A DNA stretch of 5,292 nt, from assembly GCA_003558415.1 (NCBI GenBank), contig PWLT01000140.1:1-5292 (forward strand), given 5' to 3'. The stretch is from Hyphomicrobiales bacterium. Lineage in GTDB: Bacteria > Pseudomonadota > Alphaproteobacteria > Rhodobacterales > Rhodobacteraceae. Positions 1 through 5,292 of the stretch are shown piece after piece. The notes under the pieces were generated by a model that searched no databases, had not been told where the DNA came from, and saw only the letters and a program-made list of their open reading frames with translations. A program made the position numbers and the translations under genes. How positions within the stretch are numbered: position 1 is the first letter of the stretch; every line of letters starts with the position of its first letter.

Positions 1-815
1 AGGAACTCGGTCACGTCCTCAATGCGGTGGATTATGTATCCTATCTCGCCGCGCGAGTCCTTGATCGGCGTGTTGACCGGGGTCCAGTACCGTTCCTCGT
101 GCCCATCCTTGCCGCCGCCCGGGCCGGGAATGTAGGCACGCTGTACGCCCATTACATCGGGCATGCCCGAATGCAGAACCCGTTCGAGCGAGCGTTGCAG
201 TGTCTGTGCCGCCTCCCCCCCGCTGCCATCGGGCTGGTAGGGGAACACGTCGAAGAGAAGGCGGCCCTGAATGTCCTCGCGCCGGGTGCGTGTGGCGGCG
301 AGGAAGGCGTCGCTCACCGCCTCGATGCGGAAATCAGTTGGTGACAGCGCGAGGTATTTGCCCGGAACCGCGCGAAACAGCTCCTCGAAGCGGCGCGCGG
401 CACGCTCGGACGTGATGCGATGCGCCTGTTCGCGCTCGAGCAGGCGCGCGTTCTCGCGCTCCAGCTCAACGAGATGCGTGACATCGCGCAGCGAGGCGAG
501 CTTGGCCCGGCGCCCGGCCTGATCGACCTCCTGCCAGGTGATATCGACATGGAAGACCGTTCCGTCCCTGTGAAGGAAGCGCCACACCCCCGCATCGTCG
601 ATCCCGGTTCCGGCGCCGGCGATACGCGCGCGAAGTGCGGGCACGTCTTCGGGCGGGCGGATATCGGCGATGGTCATCGAGAGCAGCTCGTCGCGCGTAT
701 AGCCGAACTTGCCTTCGGCGGCCATGTTGACATCGAGGATCCGCAGGGTTTCGAGGTCGAATATCCACATCGGGTCGGGGTTCCTGACGAACAGCAGATC
801 GTAGGAAACGCTCAT
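1..815 (-). CDS. Tandem-PAS sensory protein, probably a sensor kinase (3' end beyond window)
   Basis: The minus strand is open from an ATG at 815 to the left edge, giving 271 residues with no stop, so the C-terminus is missing. Residues about 5-113 form a PAS domain: the opening YDLLFVRNPDPMWIFD, then VNMAAEGKFGYTRDELL and the closing LRDVT are typical. Residues about 113-142 are charged and Leu/Glu/Arg-rich, as in a coiled-coil linker. Residues about 143-271 form a second PAS domain ending in ERYWTPVNTP and IIHRIEDVTEF, a type often found in alphaproteobacterial sensor kinases. No signal peptide or membrane segment is seen, so it is probably cytosolic and may bind a small ligand or cofactor. 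The output domain is off the edge; a histidine kinase is the best guess, but GGDEF or another output is possible. An in-frame ATG at 833 adds six residues; neither start has a strong, well-spaced Shine-Dalgarno site. It is transcribed divergently from the BCCT gene. Confidence 0.9.
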   Translation of the reverse strand, partial: MSVSYDLLFVRNPDPMWIFDLETLRILDVNMAAEGKFGYTRDELLSMTIADIRPPEDVPALRARIAGAGTGIDDAGVWRFLHRDGTVFHVDITWQEVDQAGRRAKLASLRDVTHLVELERENARLLEREQAHRITSERAARRFEELFRAVPGKYLALSPTDFRIEAVSDAFLAATRTRREDIQGRLLFDVFPYQPDGSGGEAAQTLQRSLERVLHSGMPDVMGVQRAYIPGPGGGKDGHEERYWTPVNTPIKDSRGEIGYIIHRIEDVTEF

Positions 816-898
816 TCCGCCACCCGTTTGCATCGGCTCCACATCGCGAAAACCCTCGTACAGAGCATTGCATCTTTTTGCCGGTGAAGGAAACGCTT

Positions 899-941
899 CC
901 GCCCGCGCCGTCACGTCGGCGCGGCGCCCTTGAGCGGGCGG
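899..941. repeat. Nested, mutually exclusive inverted repeats
   Basis: Two perfect 8-base inverted repeats overlap here. The inner one pairs CCGCGCCG (903-910) with CGGCGCGG (917-924) around a TCACGT loop. The outer one pairs CCGCCCGC (899-906) with GCGGGCGG (934-941). They share bases 903-906, so as RNA only one can form fully at a time. No T-tract follows on either strand, so a terminator is unlikely. An operator or a 5' leader structure is possible, and chance in GC-rich DNA cannot be excluded. Confidence 0.4.
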
Positions 942-952
942 CATCACGATGC
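941..952. repeat. Short palindrome GCATC-AC-GATGC
   Basis: Two perfect 5-base half-sites, GCATC and GATGC, are separated by 2 bases between the divergent genes. Its size would fit a dimeric DNA-binding regulator, but no regulator gene is visible in the window and the site is short enough to be chance. Confidence 0.25.
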
Positions 953-1131
953 GGATTTCGTTTTCCACCGGGTTTCATCCGCGTCCCCATCGGTGCTAAC
1001 CTCAAGGGATAAGCGCGATATGTCGTTTTTCGTCAACGACGCTTCGGTCGCGGACAGCCCGCAGACCCTGCCCCGGTTTCAGCCTTGCCGGGCAGGCGTG
1101 GCGGTGCCGATGCGATCACAATGACAAGGAC

Positions 1132-1137
1132 AGGAGG
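1132..1137 (+). promoter_or_regulatory. Ribosome binding site of the BCCT gene
   Basis: AGGAGG is a full Shine-Dalgarno match and lies 6 bases before the ATG at 1144. It fixes that start and suggests efficient translation. Confidence 0.9.
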
Positions 1138-1143
1138 GAACAG

Positions 1144-2787
1144 ATGTCGGATTCAGACGATCAGGGCATTCCGGAGCCCGAGGGGCACACGGATATCATC
1201 GAGACCGATTACGAAATCGGTCAGGACAATATAGAACCGAAGATCGGCCCCTTTGGCCTCGACATTCACAACCCCGTCTTCGTGATCTCGGGGTTGGTGG
1301 TAATCGCATTCGTCATCATCACGCTGGCCTTTCAGACACAGGCCGAGGCGGTCTTCATGGCCGTGCGGGGTTTCCTGACTTCCAGTTTCGACTGGTTCTT
1401 CATCATCGCGGGCAACATCTTCGTCATTGTCTGCCTTGCGATCCTTGTCTCGCCGCTGGGCAAGATCCGCATCGGCGGCGCCGAGGCGACGCCCGATTAC
1501 GGCTATCTGGGATGGTTCGCCATGCTGTTTGCCGCCGGCATGGGCATCGGGCTGATGTTCTTCGGAGTGCTCGAGCCGGTTTATTATTTCGGCACGCCCT
1601 GGGGCGACCAGCCGCTGATGCAAGACCTGGGCATCGTTGACGGGGAACTCGCCGATGCCGCAACGGTCGACGCCGCGCGCAGCATGGCCATGGCCGCGAC
1701 CATGTATCACTGGGGTCTGCACCCCTGGGCGATCTACGCCATCGTGGCGCTGTCGCTCGCGCTGTTTGCCTATAACAAGGGGCTGCCACTGACCGTGCGC
1801 TCGATCTTCTACCCGATCTTCGGGGAGCGGGTCTGGGGCTGGACCGGCCATGTCATTGATGTGCTGGCCGTTTTCGCCACGCTGTTCGGTCTGGCGACCT
1901 CGCTGGGCTTTGGCGCGCAACAGGCGAATGCGGGGCTTGAATTTGTCTTCGGCATCGGGGTGAGCACGACCGCGCAGGTGATCCTGATCACGGGCATCAC
2001 AGCGCTTGCTCTGATCTCGGTGCTGCGCGGGCTCGAAGGCGGCGTCAAGCGGCTCTCCGAGATCAACCTGGTCATGGCCGTGCTGCTGATGGTCTTCGTC
2101 TTCCTCGTCGGTCCGACCATGGTTCTGGCCACCGGCTTCTGGGACACGAGCGTCTCCTATGTCCGCGAGATTCTTCCGCTGTCGAACCCGGTCGGGCGCG
2201 AGGATGACGGCTACCGTCAGGGCTGGACGGCCTTCTACTGGGCGTGGTGGATCAGCTGGTCGCCCTTCGTGGGCATGTTCATCGCCCGCGTCAGTCGCGG
2301 CCGCACGGTGCGCGAGTTCATCACCTGCGTGCTGATCATCCCGACCATCGGCTCGATCCTGTGGATGACCGTCTTCGGCGGCACCGCGATCGAGCAGATC
2401 GTCTCGGGCACCGGCGAGATGGTGCAGGCCTATGTCATCGACTCTTATGTGCCCGAGCTGTCGCTCTTCGGGATGCTCTCGGAGCTGCCGTTGGCGGGAC
2501 TGGCCTCCTTCGTTGCCATCGTGCTGGTGATCGTGTTCTTCGTCACCTCCTCGGACTCGGGGTCGCTGGTGATCGACACGATCACCGCGGGCGGCAAGAT
2601 CGACGCGCCCGTGCAGCAGCGGGTGTTCTGGGTGATCTTCGAGGGGCTCGTGGCCGCGACGCTGCTGATCGGCGGCGGGCTGGTGGCGCTTCAGGCGGCG
2701 GCGGTCTCCACGGGGCTGCCCTTCGCGCTTGTGCTTCTGTTGGCGTGCTACGCGCTGATCAAGGGGCTGATGCAGGAGCCGCGCTGA
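1144..2787 (+). CDS. BCCT-family betaine/choline/carnitine-type transporter
   Basis: A complete 547-residue inner-membrane secondary carrier of the BCCT family, which imports quaternary-ammonium and related osmolytes. About twelve hydrophobic segments run from residue 45 to 537, after an acidic, hydrophilic N-terminal tail of about 40 residues. TM3 carries GMGIG at 132-136, TM4 carries the aromatic cluster W190, W195 and Y198 in HWGLHPWAIY, and TM8 has the family signature YWAWWISWSPF at 365-375 (W366, W368, W369, W372). These match the BetP substrate residues W189, W194, Y197, W374 and W377 with small offsets. T468 and S469 in FFVTSSDSGS match the BetP sodium-site T467 and S468, so sodium coupling is likely. 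G136 sits where proton-coupled choline carriers of the BetT type have Asp, which favours a betaine-like substrate over choline; this is inference. The C-terminal tail after TM12 is only about 10 residues, lacking the long osmosensory tail of BetP. The start is set by the AGGAGG site. The exact substrate is unknown. Confidence 0.97.
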   Translation: MSDSDDQGIPEPEGHTDIIETDYEIGQDNIEPKIGPFGLDIHNPVFVISGLVVIAFVIITLAFQTQAEAVFMAVRGFLTSSFDWFFIIAGNIFVIVCLAILVSPLGKIRIGGAEATPDYGYLGWFAMLFAAGMGIGLMFFGVLEPVYYFGTPWGDQPLMQDLGIVDGELADAATVDAARSMAMAATMYHWGLHPWAIYAIVALSLALFAYNKGLPLTVRSIFYPIFGERVWGWTGHVIDVLAVFATLFGLATSLGFGAQQANAGLEFVFGIGVSTTAQVILITGITALALISVLRGLEGGVKRLSEINLVMAVLLMVFVFLVGPTMVLATGFWDTSVSYVREILPLSNPVGREDDGYRQGWTAFYWAWWISWSPFVGMFIARVSRGRTVREFITCVLIIPTIGSILWMTVFGGTAIEQIVSGTGEMVQAYVIDSYVPELSLFGMLSELPLAGLASFVAIVLVIVFFVTSSDSGSLVIDTITAGGKIDAPVQQRVFWVIFEGLVAATLLIGGGLVALQAAAVSTGLPFALVLLLACYALIKGLMQEPR

Positions 2788-2821
2788 TTACCACACTGAT
2801 GGATGGCGCAACCGCGCCCAA

Positions 2822-2850
2822 CGACCGCCCGGGAATTTCCCGGGCGGTTG
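2822..2850 (+). terminator. Stem-loop after the BCCT gene, probable terminator
   Basis: ACCGCCCGGGAA (2824-2835) pairs perfectly with TTCCCGGGCGGT (2837-2848); in practice the loop would open to about AATTT over a 10-base GC-rich stem. A G-T and a C-G pair extend it to 2822-2850. It begins 34 bases after the transporter stop codon. Only two T follow the stem, so it is not a textbook intrinsic terminator. It may still stop or slow transcription, or protect the 3' end of the upstream mRNA. Confidence 0.6.
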
Positions 2851-2899
2851 ACATTTCGGCGATGGGAACGGCCTTCTCACCGCCGACAGGTTCCGAAAG

Positions 2900-2905
2900 A
2901 AGGTG
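2900..2905 (+). promoter_or_regulatory. Ribosome binding site of the class V enzyme gene
   Basis: AAGGTG, a partial Shine-Dalgarno match, ends 4 bases before the ATG at 2910 (its AAGG core ends 6 bases before) and supports that start. Confidence 0.7.
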
Positions 2906-2909
2906 AGAC

Positions 2910-4127
2910 ATGCAGCCCCTCCTCGACATCGATTTCGTGCGCAAGCAGTTCCCGGCATTTTCCGAAGCCTCGCTTGAGGGGCAGGCGTTTTTCGAGAATG
3001 CCGGCGGCTCCTATACCTGCCGACCGGTGATCGAGCGGCTGTTTCGCTACTACCACCAGCGCAAGGTGCAGCCCTATGGCCCCTATGCCGCATCGCAGGC
3101 CGCGGGCGCGGAGATGGACGAGGCGCGCGCCGGGCTCGCGCGGCTGCTGGGCGTGGAGAGCGACGAGGTGATCTTTGGCCCCGCCACCTCGGCCAATACA
3201 TATGTCATGGCGCAGGCTTTCCGCGAGCATCTCAAGCCCGGCGATGCGGTGGTCGTGACCAATCAGGACCACGAGGCCAATGGCGGGCCGTGGCGGCGTC
3301 TGGCCGGGGCGGGCATCGAGATCCGCGAATGGCGCATGGACCCGGCCAGCGGCCATCTCGACCCCGCCGATCTTGCGGCGCTGCTCGACGACAAGGTGCG
3401 GCTGGTGGCCTTCCCGCATTGCTCGAATGTGGTGGGCGAAATCAATCCGGCGGCCGAGATCTGCGCGATGATCCACGCGGCCGGCGCGGTGGCCTGCGTG
3501 GACGGTGTCTCCTACGCGCCGCACGGGCTGCCGGATGTGGGCGCGATGGGCGCCGATATCTACCTCTTTTCCGCCTACAAGACCTATGGGCCCCATCAGG
3601 GCATCATGGTGCTGCGCCGCGATCTGGCGCGTGCGCTGCCCAATCAGGCGCATTTCTTCAACGCCGATCTGCCTGACAAGCGGTTCAACCCCGCTGGACC
3701 CGATCACGCCCAGGTCGCCGCCAGCGCCGGGATGGTGGACTATTTCGACGCGTTGCACGCCCATCACGGCGGCACGGGCGCGGCGGGCAGGGCGGTCCAT
3801 GACCTGATGCGCGCGCATGAGGAAAGGCTGCTGCAGCCGCTGCTCGATTATCTCGCGGGGCGCAACGATCTGCGCCTGATCGGCCCGACCCGCGCCGCGG
3901 GGCGCGCGTCCACTGTTGCGGTGGCTCATGCGCGCCCCGGCCTCGAACTGGCCACTGAATTGGCGGGCCACGGCATCATGGCGGGTGGCGGGCATTTCTA
4001 CGCCGTGCGTGCGCTTGAGGGGCTGGGCATCGACCCTGCCCATGGCGTGCTGCGGCTGAGTTTCGTGCATTACACCTCCGCTGGGGAGGTTGACCGGCTG
4101 ATCGCCGCGCTAGATCGGGTGCTGTAA
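2910..4127 (+). CDS. Class V PLP-dependent aminotransferase-fold enzyme, cysteine desulfurase-like without the catalytic cysteine
   Basis: A complete 405-residue cytosolic fold-type I PLP enzyme of the class V aminotransferase/NifS-SufS superfamily, at about the family's usual length. The PLP lysine is K224 in SAYKTYGPHQG. H121 in DHEAN should stack on the PLP ring, D198 in VDGVSYAPHG should contact the pyridine nitrogen, and GPATSAN (90-96) fits the phosphate-binding turn. CSNVVGEINP (171-180) and the C-terminal RLSFVHYTSAGEVDRLI (382-398) are also typical. The SAYK..GPH and D.V.YAPHG pattern resembles the poorly characterised VC1184-type subfamily. In true desulfurases a catalytic Cys sits in a C-terminal R.G.HCA loop; the matching stretch here, MAGGGHFYA (357-365), has none. 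It is therefore probably not a sulfur donor but an aminotransferase, lyase or epimerase of unknown substrate. The start has a fair ribosome binding site. The photolyase gene follows after 37 bases and may share its transcript. Confidence 0.93.
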   Translation: MQPLLDIDFVRKQFPAFSEASLEGQAFFENAGGSYTCRPVIERLFRYYHQRKVQPYGPYAASQAAGAEMDEARAGLARLLGVESDEVIFGPATSANTYVMAQAFREHLKPGDAVVVTNQDHEANGGPWRRLAGAGIEIREWRMDPASGHLDPADLAALLDDKVRLVAFPHCSNVVGEINPAAEICAMIHAAGAVACVDGVSYAPHGLPDVGAMGADIYLFSAYKTYGPHQGIMVLRRDLARALPNQAHFFNADLPDKRFNPAGPDHAQVAASAGMVDYFDALHAHHGGTGAAGRAVHDLMRAHEERLLQPLLDYLAGRNDLRLIGPTRAAGRASTVAVAHARPGLELATELAGHGIMAGGGHFYAVRALEGLGIDPAHGVLRLSFVHYTSAGEVDRLIAALDRVL

Positions 4128-4140
4128 GCCGGCGGCCCTG

Positions 4141-4159
4141 TCCCGCCGCGTGGCGGGAG
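4141..4159 (+). promoter_or_regulatory. Hairpin covering the photolyase ribosome binding site
   Basis: TCCCGCC (4141-4147) pairs perfectly with GGCGGGA (4152-4158) around a GCGT loop. The Shine-Dalgarno core GGGAG (4155-4159) lies almost wholly in the right arm, 5 bases before the ATG at 4165. The stem could lower translation initiation, or ribosomes arriving from the upstream gene (stop at 4125-4127) could open it. The 7-base stem is clear in the sequence; the regulatory role is inferred. Confidence 0.45.
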
Positions 4160-4164
4160 AGCCC

Positions 4165-5292
4165 ATGGAAACGACCGCGCCGATCCTGTGGTGGGTGCGC
4201 CGCGATCTGCGGCTGAGCGACAATCCGGCGCTGGCGGGGGCAGCAGCATCGGGGCGGCCGGTGATACCCGTCTTCGTGCATGACGAAACCGTCGCGGCGC
4301 TCGGTGCGGCGCCGAAATGGCGGCTGGGCGAGGGGCTGGCGGCCCTTGCGGGGGCGCTGGAGGCGCGCGGAGCACGGTTGATTCTGCGTCGCGGGGGCAC
4401 CGCGGAGGAACTCCTGCGGATTGCCGAAGAGGCGGGCGCGGCGGGCGTGGTCTGGAACCGCCTGCATGAGCCCGCTGCAAAGGCGCAGGGCCGTGATCTC
4501 AAGCGCGCGTTGCGCGCGCGGGGGCTTAGCGCGCAGAGCTTCGGCGGGCATCTGCTTTTCGAGCCCGATACGGTCGCAACGCAGGATGGCGCGCCCTACA
4601 AGGTCTACACCCCCTTCTGGCGCGCGGTGAAGGATCGCACCGTCGATGCTCCGGCCCCAGTCCCGGAGATGCGCGCGCCGACTCAGTGGCCGCCCAGCGA
4701 CCGGCTGGAGAACTGGCGCATGGGCGCGGCCATGAATCGCGGCGCGGCGGTGGTCGCGCGCCATGCCAATGTGGGCGAGGCGGCGGCGCTGGGGCGGTTG
4801 GGGGATTTCATCGCCCGTCGCATCGATCACTACCGCGCGCGCCGCGATTTCCCCGCCGAGGCGGCGACCTCGCGCCTGTCCGAAAACCTCGCCTGGGGCG
4901 AGATCGGCGTGCGCACGGTCTGGCATTCGGGGCTGCGCGCGCATCACGAGGGCCGCGCCGGTGCCGAGCAATTCCTCAAGGAGCTGGTTTGGCGCGAATT
5001 CGCCTGGCACCTGCTCCACCACACCCCCCGCATTGCCGAGCGTAACTGGCGCGATGAATGGGACGCCTTCCCCTGGCGCGGCGACAATGCGGATGCCGAG
5101 CGCTGGCGCCAGGGGCGCACCGGCGTGCCGATGGTCGATGCGGCCATGCGCGAGATGTACATCACAGGCACCATGCACAACCGCGCCCGCATGATCGCGG
5201 CCTCCTATCTGACCAAGCATCTGCTCACCGACTGGCGGGTGGGGCAGGCGTGGTTTTCCGAGTGCCTGATCGACTGGGATCCGGCGGCGAAC
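4165..5292 (+). CDS. phrB: Deoxyribodipyrimidine (CPD) photolyase, class I, N-terminal 376 residues
   Basis: A light-driven flavoenzyme that splits cyclobutane pyrimidine dimers in DNA. The frame is open from the ATG at 4165 to the right edge, giving 376 of roughly 470 residues. The N-terminal antenna domain starts with LWWVRRDLRLSDNPAL (8-23); HEP at 101-103 may match the Glu of the folate (MTHF) antenna site. TSRLSENLAWGEIGVR (235-250) is the FAD phosphate-binding motif. ELVWREFAWHL (273-283) holds E273 and W276, equivalent to the E. coli E274 and W277 that contact the dimer. W304 and W357 match the electron-transfer Trp residues 306 and 359. RTGVPMVDAAMRE (318-330) and MHNRARMI (337-344) are highly typical. 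The last residue, N376, matches E. coli N378 at the flavin N5, which favours a photolyase over a plant-type cryptochrome. The third triad Trp is just off the edge. GGGAG before the ATG supports the start; an in-frame GTG at 4150 is a weaker alternative. Confidence 0.96.
   Translation, partial: METTAPILWWVRRDLRLSDNPALAGAAASGRPVIPVFVHDETVAALGAAPKWRLGEGLAALAGALEARGARLILRRGGTAEELLRIAEEAGAAGVVWNRLHEPAAKAQGRDLKRALRARGLSAQSFGGHLLFEPDTVATQDGAPYKVYTPFWRAVKDRTVDAPAPVPEMRAPTQWPPSDRLENWRMGAAMNRGAAVVARHANVGEAAALGRLGDFIARRIDHYRARRDFPAEAATSRLSENLAWGEIGVRTVWHSGLRAHHEGRAGAEQFLKELVWREFAWHLLHHTPRIAERNWRDEWDAFPWRGDNADAERWRQGRTGVPMVDAAMREMYITGTMHNRARMIAASYLTKHLLTDWRVGQAWFSECLIDWDPAAN

Larger units (their letters stand above)
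816..1143. other. Divergent intergenic region with GC-rich inverted repeats
   Basis: These 328 bases separate the divergent PAS and BCCT genes. I see no protein-coding region with a recognisable product. A short plus-strand frame from a TTG at 930 to 1124 has no ribosome binding site and no family resemblance. The stretch holds several inverted repeats (899-941, 903-924, 941-952) and the strong ribosome binding site of the BCCT gene at its right end. Promoters for both genes should lie here, but I could not find a convincing -35/-10 pair on either strand. Confidence 0.7.

Noticed and set aside
420..887. A 155-codon plus-strand open frame opposite the PAS gene
   Set aside because: The minus strand encodes two clear PAS domains through this stretch; the plus-strand product resembles nothing recognisable.
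930..1124. A possible 64-residue gene starting at TTG before the BCCT gene
   Set aside because: Rare start codon, no ribosome binding site and no recognisable motif; it lies in probable promoter DNA.
1153..1920. A 255-codon minus-strand open frame opposite the BCCT gene
   Set aside because: Highly charged, repetitive composition with no family resemblance, fully within a clear transporter gene.
2848..2853. A perfect TTGACA -35 box directly after the hairpin, before the class V enzyme gene
   Set aside because: No acceptable -10 hexamer occurs 16-19 bases downstream (the sequence there is GGCCTTCTC), so the match alone does not support a promoter.
2877..4070. A 397-codon minus-strand open frame opposite the class V enzyme gene
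   Set aside because: The product has no recognisable domain, is rich in His, Arg, Ala and Gly, and mirrors a clearly real plus-strand gene. Long antisense frames are common in high-GC DNA.
3976..5220. A 414-codon minus-strand open frame opposite the photolyase gene
   Set aside because: Low-complexity Arg/Ala/Pro composition and complete overlap with a well-supported photolyase; a by-product of codon bias.
5226..5292. Apparent truncation of the photolyase
   Set aside because: The frame is open to the last base and the missing C-terminus is explained by the window edge, so it is not a pseudogene on this evidence.

Overview
The window looks like an ordinary chromosomal stretch of a high-GC alphaproteobacterium, most likely of the Rhodobacteraceae/Roseobacter type. 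That placement is inferred from the strong G/C bias at third codon positions, the style of the proteins (a BCCT osmolyte carrier, a soluble tandem-PAS sensor, a class I photolyase) and the purine-rich Shine-Dalgarno sites. It cannot be proven from the sequence alone. There is no sign of a mobile element, CRISPR array, tRNA or rRNA.

Layout. Bases 1-815 (minus strand) hold the N-terminal 271 residues of a soluble tandem-PAS signalling protein whose output domain lies beyond the left edge. Bases 816-1143 are a divergent intergenic region with several GC-rich inverted repeats and no convincing gene. Bases 1144-2787 (plus) encode a complete 547-residue BCCT-family secondary transporter with BetP-like substrate and sodium-site residues. 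A strong stem-loop at 2822-2850 follows it and probably ends or attenuates its transcript. Bases 2910-4127 (plus) encode a complete 405-residue class V PLP-dependent enzyme. It resembles cysteine desulfurases in fold but lacks their catalytic cysteine. After a 37-base gap, bases 4165-5292 (plus) encode the first 376 residues of a class I CPD photolyase, cut off by the right edge inside its FAD-binding domain. The photolyase ribosome binding site lies inside a small hairpin.

How the genes relate. The class V enzyme and the photolyase are close enough to share a transcript. The transporter is separated from them by 122 bases and a hairpin, so it may be its own unit. The PAS protein faces away from the transporter, and the shared upstream region could carry control elements for both. 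No single pathway clearly joins the four genes. The most plausible functional links are between the transporter and the class V enzyme (uptake and turnover of an amino or quaternary-ammonium compound), or none at all. I see no convincing new biological system here. The points most worth a second look are the cysteine-free class V enzyme, the hairpin over the photolyase ribosome binding site, and the palindromes in the divergent intergenic region.
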